A DNA stretch of 64,000 nucleotides from Heligmosomoides polygyrus polygyrus (GCA_947396885.1 OX377202.1:78650643-78714642), one strand, 5' to 3'. Numbered from the stretch's first letter, positions 33,301 to 64,000 are shown. Notes: a model not told the origin generated them from the letters alone. Numbers and translations are program-made.

Positions 33301-35704
33301 GTTGAAATTCATTTGTAAAACATTGAATTTGATTTCGAAAACGTTGAATTCGTTTTCGAAAACATTGAATTTGATTTCGAAAACGTTGAATTTGAACTGA
33401 AAATGGTATATATGTACACGAAATCAAAACAAAAAATGTGAAAAAAAGAAGAAACCAATGACCACTCGTCATTTATTATATTTATATGTTGGGTTAGTGC
33501 AAATACTGGTACTTCACATGCAGCCTATTGTATTGAGACTTTTAAAAGTTCTACGAAGAAGGTATATCTTTGAAGGTGTAGCTTTGGCCATAGCAAAAAA
33601 TTCCTTCTTGTCTATGGATTTTTTCGTCCAATGTATGAATATACTATAGTGCGATACATCCATTCAAAATGTGCTCTACAAAAATGAGGAGAAATTGAGA
33701 AACACAAAACACATTCGAATCTCAAGCAAATGCTGCACAGCATGGTACCTGGGTAGAAAGAGCTTAACAATTGCAATCTATGTGCTTTAATACGGTAGCA
33801 GAGACAAAAATACTCGATGCAGTAGAATTTGATTCGATTGAAATTTGGTCAACAGCTCGTGGCTATTATTTGATTTTCTGCTGTCATTTGCAGTGAGAAC
33901 ACAGGGCCTCTTAATGGAAGCATTCTGTGAAACAGGAAGGTCTATGGACTTCATAAATATCTTCCAAAGAGAAATTGCACCAAATAATTCGCTGTGATCA
34001 CTACCTGATTTAAATTCGTCATTAAAATATTCTGTAGTTCTCCGAAACAATTATGGCAGTATAGAAAAATGTTGGGCTGTGAAAGTCTACTTAGCTTGAT
34101 AAAAAGTTTTGTCTGAACCTAGGAAACGGTCAAAAAGGTCCAACCGTGCAATGACGCACTTTGAATCTTCCCAAAAGGTTGGCGACTTACCACGAGCTAC
34201 ACGAACTAGAGTTAGTAAGAAATTTGTTGTTTTAGAAGTCTTGCTGTTATTGTTCGGTTTTGGAATCTTAATGATTTTTCTCGTTTAGCAGTTTTGTTGA
34301 TGATAGAGACTGTTGTTATTTATTGTGAGTATGAAGACGTGGTCATATAACTGCCATGTATGTAGACGGAGTCGAACAAATCAATAAAGAAAAAGATCTA
34401 GCCCTTTGCATAATAAGATAGTGTTAGACTGACTGCAGTCAAGGGAAATTTTATTTAACGATTTTACCGAATTTAACGCAAACATTTTTTGTTAAAAAAT
34501 AGTTAAAAATACTTAAAAAAACTTTAACGCACAGCCCTGCCATGAATAGTTATCTTCGTAGGCACTATGTAGCACTTATTTCTCAGTTGTTTCTCCTTAT
34601 TGAGGCGCATAATGACATCATAGTATACCATGGAAAGTTCGTCTGATTTTCTGCGGTGATCATGTCACTTGTGGGTTGGTTGTCCTACTAGTTGATATAC
34701 CTAGGCCAGCGTCTGAGGCGACGCAAGCGGCAGAGCTCACATCATCTGCAAGTATCCTGCGTCCCAGTGTATCTGGTGTAAACCATGAAGCCAGCGGGCA
34801 GTGTAATTCGAAATCTCTGCTTTAAGGCCCCCACCTTCATCTCAAATCGGCCTTATTTGACGGCGTATTCCGATGTGGCCTATAATAGAGCCTGCATTCC
34901 CAGCATATTCAACGGATATTGGGCCGGTCACGTAATGCGCTTCGCAGGCAGCCGCTGGACGAGGGCTGTCACCGACTCGATTCCGCGAGATGTTAAGAGA
35001 ACACAACGACGCCCACCTAAGCGTTGGTCGCACTTCTTTGTGAATGCTTTGAACGAACGATATGACGCTACTTGTGGTCGTCGAGCGAGGAGGTCCATTG
35101 GAGCACTCTGGCACGTGACAAGGACGATTGGAGGCGCTGTTGGCGCCCGCTGGAGCAACTTGATAATCAACGGGACGACAACTGGTACATGCGATACCCG
35201 AAACTTGTCGGCATTGGATCGTTTATGGAGAGTGCAATCACTCCAGGCACATATGCGTGTTCGTTTGGGCTGCTGAGGGCTAATATTAACGTCAGTGGGT
35301 TGCAGTGGTTCTTGTTCTGCTTTTTCGCTACCTCGTCCAGTTACCACACCGATTTATGCGTAGCAATCCTAGTCATCCTCCTTACTGCCTCTTTTCAGTA
35401 CATGTCCGATGCGTCATGGCAAGTGATTCGGGTGGTGGACGAGTTCAACGCTGAGGACACAATACGAGCCGCGTACACCTTCGACGCCGGTTCTAATGCT
35501 TGTATCTTCCTTGAAGAGAAGAACGTGCCAGTATTTCTGGAACAGCTCTGTCGTCAGTTTGTCGTCGCTCCTGAGATCGTGACCAGCTTGTCATCATCCG
35601 GCGACGTTCGACTTTCCACTTTTGTGGCACTTCCGAAAAGTTCTTTTTCCATCAGGAATATTATCGTCAGCAGAGTTGGTGGTTCACCAAGGGTTGTCGC
35701 ATAG
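18348..35704 (+). CDS. MVD: Mevalonate diphosphate decarboxylase
   Basis: Converts mevalonate 5-diphosphate plus ATP to isopentenyl diphosphate, the last step of the mevalonate pathway in the cytosol. Eight exons: 18348-18434, 21170-21337, 24492-24569, 24628-24760, 25530-25618, 29206-29369, 29423-29531 and 35399-35704. They give 377 residues with all phases matching (human about 400). Visible motifs: NIALVKYWGKRD (17-28), the GHMP ATP loop PVGAGLASSAAG (119-130), RGSGSACRS with the substrate arginine (R162), SDGMRRSVQTS, AESNQLHAVCMDSFPPL, and YTFDAGSNA with the catalytic Asp at 305. Introns 2, 5 and 7 are swollen by transposons (intron 7 is 5.9 kb). It is convergent with the malic enzyme pair. 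No broken exon was seen, so it should be functional. Confidence 0.93.
18640..18925 (-). repeat. tRNA-derived SINE, family 1, minus copy
   Basis: Read in reverse it has a decayed tRNA-like head, then GGATCCCACATGGTCAACCT and a body ending ...GAATGCGTGGCGCATC and TCCTTTAT. It lies in MVD intron 1. Confidence 0.6.
19096..19430 (+). repeat. tRNA-derived SINE, family 1, with adjacent fragment
   Basis: A clear head from about 19222 (GTGCAGCGCAGTCGGAGGAG A-box; CCAGGTTGCTGGTTCTG B-box-like) is followed by the body CTCCGGGGTCGG, AAAGATAAAGCGCTGACTT, GCCACCGCAA. A minus-strand tail fragment (AAAGGATAAAGGACG) lies at 19096-19140. MVD intron 1. Confidence 0.7.
19603..19739. repeat. TA-rich microsatellite (TATAATATA)n
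   Basis: About 137 bp made only of A and T after the first bases, with irregular TATAATATA/TATATTATA units that switch orientation near 19665. That makes it self-complementary. It lies in MVD intron 1. The long Ile/Tyr open frames read from it are artefacts. Confidence 0.95.
19780..20065 (-). repeat. tRNA-derived SINE, family 1, rearranged minus copy
   Basis: The pieces of the body (GGGCGCGTGGTACATCCCAA, AAAGGGATTGATTAACAACG) and the head (CTGCAGCTGGCACCTCCTTC ... GCTACCACGCG) are present, but partly out of order. This suggests two overlapping insertions. MVD intron 1. Confidence 0.55.
20234..20393. mobile_element. Tourist-like (PIF/Harbinger) MITE, GC-rich palindrome
   Basis: 160 bp. The inverted ends GGCATCTGTTATACTCCCGC... 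and ...GAGTATAACAGAGGCC pair over about 35 bp. It is flanked by TTA on both sides (20231-20233 and 20394-20396), the 3-bp TWA duplication expected of PIF/Harbinger elements. It lies in MVD intron 1, 15 bp from MITE copy c. Confidence 0.75.
20409..20542. mobile_element. Palindromic MITE, GGGGCCGGATTCATC family, copy c
   Basis: It begins GGAGCCAGATGCATCAACCG and ends ...GATGAATTTGGCCCC. Internal arms TAACGGTGAAAAGTAC/GTACTTTTCACCGTTA pair. The inner sequence resembles copy g (54185-54284), so the two form a subfamily. MVD intron 1. Confidence 0.75.
21590..21905 (+). repeat. Purine-rich degenerate minisatellite (left part)
   Basis: Irregular units built on GGCAGTAAGGAGGA and AAGAAGGG, with runs of G up to nine. 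Similar sequence resumes at 23270-23510. The hAT-like element at 22048-23217 lies between them. MVD intron 2. Confidence 0.55.
22048..23217. mobile_element. Non-autonomous hAT-like element with perfect 8-bp TSD
   Basis: The left end CAGGGATGTGCGGATTAACC and the right end (reverse complement CAGGGATGAGCGGATAAA) are inverted. They are followed by several TTATCC/GGATAA repeats on both sides. The exact 8-bp direct repeat GTCCTGAT flanks it (22040-22047 and 23218-23225). The CAGGG ends and 8-bp duplication are hallmarks of the hAT superfamily. The 1170-bp interior has no transposase but carries a SINE copy (about 22715-22998). MVD intron 2. Confidence 0.85.
22715..22998 (-). repeat. tRNA-derived SINE nested inside the hAT-like element
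   Basis: Minus-strand SINE: the tRNA-like head near 22998 (GTAGTGCAGTCGGAAGTG in reverse), B-box GGTTCGGATTTCC, body AAGCCTTCCTTCC and GCCAAATACGCATTC. It lies inside the hAT-like element 22048-23217 and so inserted later than, or travelled with, that element. Confidence 0.7.
23270..23510 (+). repeat. Purine-rich degenerate minisatellite (right part)
   Basis: Units such as AAGGGGGTGGTGG, GGGCAGTAAGGGGG and GACCAGTAAAGGTGGACCAG resemble 21590-21905. It was probably one array before the hAT-like insertion. MVD intron 2. Confidence 0.5.
24190..24400. repeat. Composite SINE family 1 fragments
   Basis: A plus-strand tail (ACGCATTCAAATGGCCTCTA, GATATCCCGTA) is joined directly to a minus-strand head and body (ATTCATCGACCCCGGAGGGA, AAATCCGAACCAAGGAC). 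This makes a rearranged double copy. MVD intron 2, 90 bp before exon 3. Confidence 0.6.
25196..25331. mobile_element. Tourist-like (PIF/Harbinger) MITE 2
   Basis: 136 bp. The arms GGCCTTTGTCATACCATCGC... and ...GCGATGGTATGACAAAGGTC pair over about 45 bp, with TTA on both sides (25193-25195 and 25332-25334). It differs in sequence from the MITE at 20234. MVD intron 4. Confidence 0.8.
25945..26870 (+). mobile_element. RTE-type LINE remnant, reverse-transcriptase C-terminal half
   Basis: The frames read VKIDGRQLHYLRIADDIVLI (catalytic F/YADD-type motif with R for F), then GNIGLQLNLTKT, YVYLGREVNM, LPALTYASETW and, after a frame change near 26480, KIRWVAHVMRIADIRCTRAV, RRIPARPPRCWSEFF and ARDRDEWRRCW. 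This order is that of RTE-clade non-LTR retrotransposons common in nematodes. The 5' half, including endonuclease and GVRQGD, is missing and the frame is interrupted, so it is a truncated copy. It lies in MVD intron 5. Confidence 0.85.
27490..28060 (+). repeat. SINE family 1 fragments
   Basis: Fragments of the family body occur at about 27395-27560 (GCCAAATACGTATTC, GATATCCCG) and 27885-28060 (AAGCTTTCCATGCCTTCGGG, GTAGAAGTAGAATGCGTGGC). A minus-strand fragment lies between them. They are diverged and carry no intact tRNA head. MVD intron 5. Confidence 0.5.
29780..30822 (+). mobile_element. Mariner-like element with decayed transposase
   Basis: Long inverted ends: TAGGTTGACGAATAAG near 29780 and CTGAACCTAAC near 30822, with TTTGACAAACTGCTTGTATT repeated inverted at 29849-29868 and about 30740. 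Between them are mariner transposase N-terminal frames: ARKWFANFKDSDFYFDDSP, then SMGFAEIKSLGAWVPHDMS, then NKEQRLRIASQHL and RDHKQRFFF. There are several frameshifts and the catalytic DDD part is missing. A SINE (about 30437-30590) interrupts the element. It lies in MVD intron 7. Confidence 0.82.
30437..30590 (-). repeat. SINE family 1 nested in the mariner element
   Basis: In reverse: GCGCGTGTAGCGCAGTCGGA (A box), CACCCGATACCAGGTTCCTG, B-box GGTTCGGATCC, then AACCAAGCCTTCCATAACC and a TCCTTTATCC tail. This is one of the best preserved tRNA-like heads in the window. The body is shortened. Confidence 0.8.
32010..33412 (-). mobile_element. Tc/mariner-superfamily (IS630-like) transposon
   Basis: About 1.4 kb with inverted ends TATATACCATTTTCAGTTCA at 32010 and its reverse complement ending at 33412. 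These continue over 80 bp as alternating TTCGAAATCAAATTCAA(T/C)G repeats. It begins and ends in TATA, as expected for TA insertion. It encodes one transposase on the minus strand (separate entry). It is inserted inside the hAT-like element 31202-34539. Confidence 0.85.
32292..33210 (-). pseudogene. Tc/IS630-like DDE transposase with one frameshift
   Basis: The N-terminal helix-turn-helix part (starting MIKTFNKAGD at 33204; RPKKLTDEVLRFIEEVVERH) is in one frame to about 33010. The catalytic part continues in another frame (NLDVSVATIFDALRKL onward), with the break in a run of eight T/A at about 33009-33016. The catalytic residues are all present: D in VFIDESSFN, D in WLIMDNASIHK and E in MLNPAENVFSKVK, with 33 residues between the second D and the E by my count. 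Only the homopolymer slip breaks it, so it is young or the slip is a sequencing error. The product would bind the inverted ends and move the element by cut-and-paste. Confidence 0.85.
34850..35200 (+). mobile_element. RTE LINE 3' remnant
   Basis: Frames read YWAGHVMRFAGSRWTRAV, RRPPKRWSHFFVNALNERYD and, in another frame, TLARDKDDWRRCWRPLEQL. These match the tail of the RTE copy at 26.5-26.8 kb. It is frameshifted and 5'-truncated. It lies directly upstream of the last MVD exon (35399), and one of its frames reads through into that exon by chance. Confidence 0.8.
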
Positions 35705-36079
35705 CTTCTGTTGTTTTGTTGTTTTCGTCACATCTTCAGATTTCTTCAGGAGACTAGAAAAATATCAATTCAGCTAAATTACGGCATGTAATGCGTCCCG
35801 GTTGAGCCATCATATAGCTTGTGTTAAAGTATCATTTAACTTCATCGTAGGTCCTGTCGCAGTCCTCTGGGGGAAGGGAGCGTTGTTCGAAAAACTCATT
35901 CTATTGAACCAAACGAGAAGTCGAGTCGTAGGATGCCGTCCATCGAGCCCGCCACAGCACCGCGCCGAGCCAAAGTATTGGTAGAGGGAGTCGTTTACTC
36001 CTAAAAATGTCTGCTGAAGCCATTCCAAGTGCGACTGTCAATGATGGCACCGTCCTGTTAAGATGAATGTTGATATTTA

Positions 36080-36880
36080 GCTTCGACCAAGACTGTTATA
36101 TATCTTTATTCCTAACGGCTGACGTTTCGGCGTTGTCGCCTTCTTCAGAGCCTGGAAGAATCGAATCGTATTCAAGAAACTATCCCCCCAAACTCCATTT
36201 CGCACTGCAAAGCAAGTTCACAAAGCGAAAAGGAACTAAAACGGCACCTCAAATGTATAGAATGGGCGACTTCAGAACTGAGAGTCGTCCACCGTCAATG
36301 GCCGCTGGATGTGTTAAAGTGAGGGGCAAACCCATGTAATCACTGTATGTTGGTGAATACTACCGATCACAATCCACACAGGTCGGCGAATGGTGCAAGA
36401 TCTTGAGCTTTTGCAACGCACTCGTTCCTTCTGTTAATTCTAGGTGTCCTAGCCGCAATATATAGCGCTTCGAGAGTGCGTCGCGCTGAGATATCACACT
36501 CACGCGCTAGGATCTTTACCTCCACATCAAAACACCTGTTTCCATGATAGTTAACCCTGTGATCGCCTAAAGGGGTGGACGTTCTGATGTATGTAGTTCG
36601 TGAATGTGCTCCTTTATTCTTACGCACAAGGGTCTCCCATTCTCCCCAACATACTCTTCCCTGCAGTCGCAACATGTTATAAGGTATACTACACCCGATG
36701 TTGTGCAGTCTCCTGCATTCCCAAACGGACAGATGACGCAAGAGCATTCGTATGCTGAAGCATTGCTTGACTTCATCGCAGGTCTTGTCGCGGTCGGGGG
36801 AGAGAGCGTTGAAAACTTTATAGGGGACCAATATGGCACTGGACGCAAGACAGGAATCAGTGTAGTAGACCTACTCATAA
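36080..36880 (-). mobile_element. Penelope-like retroelement 3' part with GIY-YIG endonuclease
   Basis: The minus-strand frame from 36878 reads YECSCVICPFGNAGDCTT, GVVYLITCCDCREEYVGENG and RPLCVRIKEHIHEL. After a frame change near 36600 it continues GDHRVNYHGNRCFDVEVKIL, ARECDISARRTLEALYIAAR and PRINRRNEC. The zinc-finger-like CxxC plus VYLI.C..C...YVG (GIY-YIG) and the R...E..YI catalytic half are diagnostic of the endonuclease of canonical Penelope-like elements. The reverse transcriptase part is missing. The 3' end carries the hammerhead-like motif at 36119-36148. One frameshift means it is inactive. Confidence 0.85.
36119..36148 (-). ncRNA. Hammerhead-ribozyme-like motif of Penelope-like element
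   Basis: The minus strand reads CTGAAGAAGGCGACAACGCC followed by GAAACGTCAG. This is the hammerhead order CUGANGA - stem II - GAAA: stem II GGCG/CGCC closes on ACAA, with one extra A after the CUGAAGA box. Penelope-like elements are known to carry hammerhead motifs near their ends. The cleavage-site strand was not identified, so activity is unproven. Confidence 0.5.
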
Positions 36881-37927
36881 GGCAAAGACTTCTGCATCGT
36901 TTTGCTTATTATCAAAAGGGATCTATGCAGCCAAATAGGCGCAGAATCCCCAGTGGAATAGCAATCGAATGCAGTGGAGGTGGAAAAACAAGTACGAAGG
37001 CTTTCACAAATAGGATTTTTAGGTTTTAGGAAGCGGTTTTTACTGTCAATGGCCCACAAGCTCCCAAAGGCGTTGTAGGCTAATTTGTCGAAGTGAAAGT
37101 AGTTATACATGATGGAGCAGCAGTAGTAAAGCAGCCTTAGTAGTAGGGGAGGTGGTGACAGTAATGCAGTAGCAGGCTACGGGTAGTTGTAGTAGTAGCT
37201 GCAGAGCTGGCTAAACTTGCAGCAGCATTAATTGCCGGTCCATCCTTCCACAGGGCACCTACGGCGCTATTGAGTCACAGCGTTTGCGCATTCTAGAGGC
37301 TTCATAGAAGCGGAATAGTCTTGCCGTGCTCATGAACGCAAGGCCGCCACGAAGGTTAAAACATGAAAAAGACGACACACCACATTTTTCCTCTTCCCCC
37401 TTGCTCCATGACGACTCTTGTGGCAGTGGCCATCTCAGCTTCTCTGTCTTTGCTCTCATTTCTTCACTTTGTTCGTCTACTGTGCTGGTGTGTTACCGTT
37501 TTTGCTGAGTATGTTCCTTTATTTTCATGTTTCCTAGGTAGCGAAGTAGTTATGAGATCCTCTCCCCTACCTTCCGCCAGCTACTTTTCATATTTCTGAG
37601 AAATGTATTGTCTGGCGCTATTATTGTTATTGTTGTTGTTAAGAGGTATCGATTGAATTTTGGAAGCTTGAATGTTTGTCTCAGTGAGACCATACACACA
37701 ACTTGGCGCTGGTGCAACGCAGGGGTATTAAAATACGTGCGCCTTCGGTAGCTAGTACTTTTATGGTGCGAAAAGGAGGAATGAAAAGCGTAGGAGCGTC
37801 CGTAGACTTTATCGACAACTTGAAAAGAAGGCGGGGAATACTTTCAGAGTTGAATATCCTGAGGGATCTAGAAGGATGACCGCTAACAAACAGAAGCTTG
37901 AAGAGCCGACTTCGCTCTTCATCGACG

Positions 37928-50539
<12,612 letters not shown>

Positions 50540-50540
50540 T

Positions 50541-50550
50541 CTGCAATTGG
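50541..50550 (-). promoter_or_regulatory. Probable spliced-leader acceptor of malic enzyme B
   Basis: On the minus strand ACCAATTGCAG ends at 50541 and the ATG begins two bases later at 50539. An in-frame ATG further upstream would need read-through of this strong acceptor, so the 50539 start is preferred. Confidence 0.6.
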
Positions 50551-51524
50551 TGCCATCAAATGCACAGCTGTCGGAAAGGCTCACTCTGGAAAGATAGACC
50601 GGCGTACGGCACAAGTTCACCTACTTCTTAAGCTCCGCGAACGGGTCTCTGCCTTGGTCTGAAACAAGGACGGTGAGACAGTGAAAGCGGCGGTCAACTG
50701 TGGTGGCAGTGGATCGCAAACGGACCTTGACCGTCTCCCATCGTGCTGTATGCTCTGCGAAGCTCAGGTGTCAGAATGAGCATCACCGCCATTCCTCCGA
50801 CCTTTCCGTCTGATTACTGGTTACATTATTGCATTGTTTTCGAGATCGTATCACTTCGCAGGTAGGTCTTTTTTTCGGCAGGTGATAGCGCATAGGGAGC
50901 TAGGATGAAGCAAGTCGTGTGGATGTGCTTGCATTTAAAAATTTCGCCAACATAAAAATGAACGCTTCTAGACGGTCAGATGAAACCAACCGTTTCTGGA
51001 AATTGTCTCGTCAATTTTTGTCCCCGCACGGCGTTCATTCCCTTTTTCATCGCGAATTTAAACCGATTTAAAGCCTCAAGAAGACAGTTACACGGTACCA
51101 AACTGGATGCGGATGGTCACTCCCGCTACATCTCTAAGTGCGTGACAGAAGGCGAAATTATCAGTTTCAGCAGAAATTCCTCAAGACCTTGGAATGTGCG
51201 AGCTTTCCAGGTCTGCGATTAGCTTCCGGAGTTCCGCTACCTTCGAAAATAGCTACTCAGTGCTGAAGCACTGCTGGATCACACAGCTCCAAAGACATTC
51301 CAAACTCGACGTTCTATGAAACTAGGTAGAATCTCGATACAACTCGACACCTTTGCCGTGTCTGACTAGGAAGGATGGTTACACCTTCTCAATCTAGGCA
51401 TTCTATAGGATGCGGAGGAAGCTTAACCGCCTGTTTCAAGAGTTTGCCTTAGTCCTTGTGGTTTTCTTCTCGTGTGATTTTGCATCTAATCCTATAGAAC
51501 ACGTGCTACATAGCTATAAATAAC

Positions 51525-51795
51525 AGGGGATAAAGATAGCGTCAGCTGATCCCTTTTGGGATACGCCACGCATTATAGTTCTACGGAGCGTCGAGGAGGC
51601 AATTTGAGCGCGCCCTACTCAATGGCTTGCGGTAGTCAGCCGTGTTTTATCCTTCCCAGAGAAGTCTGATAGCGATTCACCGACTCCGGAGGTATGGAAG
51701 TCTTGGTTAGCCTTGGCAGAAATCAGAACCAAGAACCTGAAAGCAGGTGCATGCGACAGCCGGCGCCTCACTCAACTGCGCTACTATGTGCGCAC
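51525..51795 (-). repeat. SINE family 1, near-complete minus copy
   Basis: In reverse: GCGCACATAGTAGCGCAGTT head, GCGCCGGCTGTCGCATGCAC, B-box GGTTCTTGGTTCTGATTTC, AACCAAGACTTCCATACCTC, GGATAAAACACGGCTGAC, tail GGCGTATCCCAAAAGGGATC. Confidence 0.75.
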
Positions 51796-52344
51796 TACAT
51801 AGCTATACTATGAAAATCGGTTTACCGGCTAAATTCTTGCTCCATTGGAAGCACCTGGTTGAGAAAGCCCTATCTTCGAGTTCCATCTGTTTATCTTTCT
51901 CGCTGCAAACCCCTTAGGATCACTACACGTTGCTGCTCCACCCATGGTGCTCATCTAGCTAGATTCCATAGGCCTGATTCGCGTTTCGCAGTGCAAAATC
52001 TAGTGGACCAGTTGATTTAAAATTGCGAAAAAGGGGGTGGAGATTGACATCAATATGCTAGTCCTCGTTGAGAAACATAATTTGACAAAAACCAGTCTGT
52101 GTCGCGAAGATTGGCAACATTGGACGGTGGTAACGGGCCAGCCAGCGAAGGAAAAGCAGAGCACAGACCGAACATACACCAGCCAATCAGCGTATCGTCT
52201 GTACGCGCCTCTTCTGAGTGTCACTCCCATTTGATGCAGCCTAAATGGCAGGCGCGTCCCTCCTTCCAGTGCTGCCCACCTTCGCGACATGGACAGAAAA
52301 ATCTAGGAATGGACGCATTCAGCAGCTAGAATGCTAGTAGTACA

Positions 52345-52645
52345 CCAAAGAGCGCATGTCCAGTCGGAGGAGGCGACGGCCGAGCATTCCGATACAAGGT
52401 TCTTGGTTCGGGTCCCGACCAGGCTAACCAATTCATCGATCCATGGGAATCGATGAAGTGGATACAGACTATTCTGGAAAGACAAAAACACTGGCATGTT
52501 CATCGATTAGCTATCGCAAGCACTGTATAGGGCAAATACGAATTCGAATTACTTCCACGATATCCCGTAGAAGCGTAGTGCGTGGCACATCCCACAACGA
52601 ATTGATTAAGACTGTCCTTTACGCTTCCTTATCCTTAACTGCCCG
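52345..52645 (+). repeat. SINE family 1, near-complete plus copy
   Basis: Head CATGTCCAGTCGGAGGAGGC, B-box GGTTCTTGGTTCGGGTCCC, body CCAGGCTAACCAATTCATCG, GGAAAGACAAAAACACTGGC, GATATCCCGTAGAAG, GTGGCACATCCCACAACG, ending (CTTTACG/TTATCC). Confidence 0.75.
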
Positions 52646-52989
52646 AAACACCAAACAGGTATTACGAAAGCAAATTTAAAAGACGAAGCCTCACTCGCAG
52701 CCTACTCTGGGGATTCCGGAGTTCTGAACTTTCTTTGCCACTTTCTTCACCTGCCTTTTACTTTACTGCTGTGAAATTCAAGATGAACAGAACGCATACA
52801 CAGTACGAGTCGCGATTACAAAGATTTATTACGTTTATTACTTATTAACTGCTTTCCACGAAAAAACCTGGCAACATCATAGTGAAGACGTGAGCGATAC
52901 CTAATATTGCGAGCGATTTCCACCACTGTGTGGTGAGGTACTTATTAAGCACACAGTATGACTTAGATGATTCTAGTGGCTACTCGTAG

Positions 52990-63279
<10,290 letters not shown>

Positions 63280-63300
63280 GATGTTCCTCCCACGGCCTGA
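63280..63300 (-). promoter_or_regulatory. Probable spliced-leader acceptor of malic enzyme A
   Basis: The minus strand reads CAGTGTTTTCAG ending at 63297, 17 nt before the ATG (GCCGTGGGAGGAACATC leader). The TTTTCAG match is the strongest of the trans-splice candidates in this window. Confidence 0.65.
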
Positions 63301-64000
63301 AAACACTGGTGTGAATTAGGTCAAAAATCGAACACATGGAGAGCGGTGATTCACGGACGGCTCTATGCATTGCTTCTATAACGCTGGGCCTCACTACAAG
63401 TGCAAACGGCGCACCAGAAAATAGGCGCAAACCAGGCAAGTGAACTTTGAATGGATAGATGCAGATGGCACTGAAAATGTTTCATTTCCCATATTTAGCC
63501 TTGAAAATAAAAACACTAAACTGTGCTGAACAATATTTATATGCATTCTGTTCCATCATCTCCTAAAAAGAGCTCACGGTCAGAACAAAAGTCACTCTTC
63601 GAGATAAAACTACGAGGCTTTTAATGTTCACTCCGCTGTTTCTTATTGTTCAAGTCACAACATAAGAAACGAAAATGGCAGTACATAAATTCACATTCAC
63701 ACAACAGACTCACTCTACTAAACCCCAAAGACCTCGAACCAAAAATAAAGAAGTATGAGATGAATCGGTCTTGAGAGCAAACGGCTGAGGAAGCACCGCA
63801 AAACTCAACACTTTGGTGATTCAGTTCATCTTGTTGAAGCCTGCAGCGGCTGTTACTGATATTATAAACCGTCATAAGGATGCTCTGTCGCGACGGAAGC
63901 TCTGGAACCAAGTACGATGCCTGGACACCACCAGTGCTATTTCATCGAGTGCAACCTCCCCGATAACCACGCTGCGATTACCTATTCTGGATTACCAGTA
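63301..64000. other. Upstream region of malic enzyme A
   Basis: It should contain the promoter of malic enzyme A, but no core element was recognised. No exon or repeat is supported here. Confidence 0.4.

Larger units (their letters stand above)
31202..34539. mobile_element. hAT-like element carrying a nested Tc-like transposon
   Basis: The inverted ends CAGGGGCGTGCGTTTAACG (31202) and, reversed, CAGGGCTGTGCGTTAAAG (34539) match. They are followed on both sides by repeated TTAACG/TTTAACG words. Flanking 8-mers CTATGTAT and CCATGAAT agree at six of eight positions, consistent with an old hAT duplication. Excluding the inner transposon (32010-33412) it is about 1.9 kb. Short frames inside (31673-31873, 33787-34050) are not recognisable as hAT transposase. 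MVD intron 7. Confidence 0.65.
35705..37927. other. Convergent intergenic region between MVD and malic enzyme B
   Basis: The MVD stop and the malic enzyme stop face each other 2.2 kb apart. The space holds a Penelope-like remnant (about 36080-36880). No other coding sequence was found; the leucine-rich frames at 37.3-37.6 kb lack splice context and resemble nothing known to me. No clear AATAAA was picked out for either gene. Confidence 0.5.
50543..52989. other. Spacer between the tandem malic enzyme genes
   Basis: 2.45 kb between the stop of malic enzyme A (52990) and the start of malic enzyme B (50539). It contains a minus SINE (51525-51795) and a plus SINE (52345-52645), and no other exon. 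Both genes run the same way. The gap is wider than usual operon spacing, so B probably has its own promoter here, but none was identified. Confidence 0.5.

Noticed and set aside
37326..37599. Hydrophobic frames as a small membrane protein
   Set aside because: Overlapping frames, low complexity, no splice or leader signals and no recognisable family.

Overview
This is a eukaryotic window, most probably from a clade V (strongylid, hookworm-like) nematode. The signs are many short exons with TTTCAG-type acceptors, acceptors placed just 5' of start codons (spliced-leader sites), introns of 52-70 nt mixed with multi-kilobase ones, and dense Tc/mariner, hAT, RTE, Penelope-like, SINE and MITE repeats. 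The clade is inferred from gene structure and repeats, not from a marker gene.

Layout. 0-12.3 kb (+): one orphan exon (1888-2065), then an unrecognised multi-exon gene with two candidate first exons (5441 and 7890) and a common body at 9642-12.2 kb. 12.3-16.4 kb: non-coding with repeats. 16438-18126 (+): a complete two-exon Pin1-type prolyl isomerase. 18348-35704 (+): a complete eight-exon mevalonate diphosphate decarboxylase (MVD) starting 222 nt after the Pin1 stop, a spacing that suggests a nematode operon. Its introns hold most of the mobile DNA: SINEs, MITEs, a hAT-like element with a perfect 8-bp target duplication, a mariner, a Tc-like transposon nested in a hAT-like element, and RTE remnants. 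35.7-37.9 kb: a convergent intergenic region with a Penelope-like GIY-YIG remnant. 50539-37928 (-) and 63279-52990 (-): two complete tandem malic enzyme genes. Exon boundaries were worked out by reading frame, splice sites and family alignment from memory; both models close without any frameshift. From the second exon of men-b (third of men-a) the next 13 coding exons have identical lengths in the two copies. The upstream copy (men-a) carries a mitochondrial-type presequence encoded partly by a 26-nt first exon; the downstream copy (men-b) has a different, probably cytosolic, N terminus.

Metabolic context. Malic enzyme (malate to pyruvate plus CO2 and NAD(P)H) and MVD (last step of the mevalonate pathway to isopentenyl diphosphate) are neighbours here. 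From memory the same two genes are neighbours in Caenorhabditis elegans (cosmid Y48B6A), so this may be conserved microsynteny.

Most unusual items: the AT-rich, divergent Penelope-like reverse transcriptase at 57.06-58.49 kb with a hammerhead-ribozyme-like core beside it; the malic enzyme pair that appears to have split by compartment; and the layers of nested transposons inside MVD introns.
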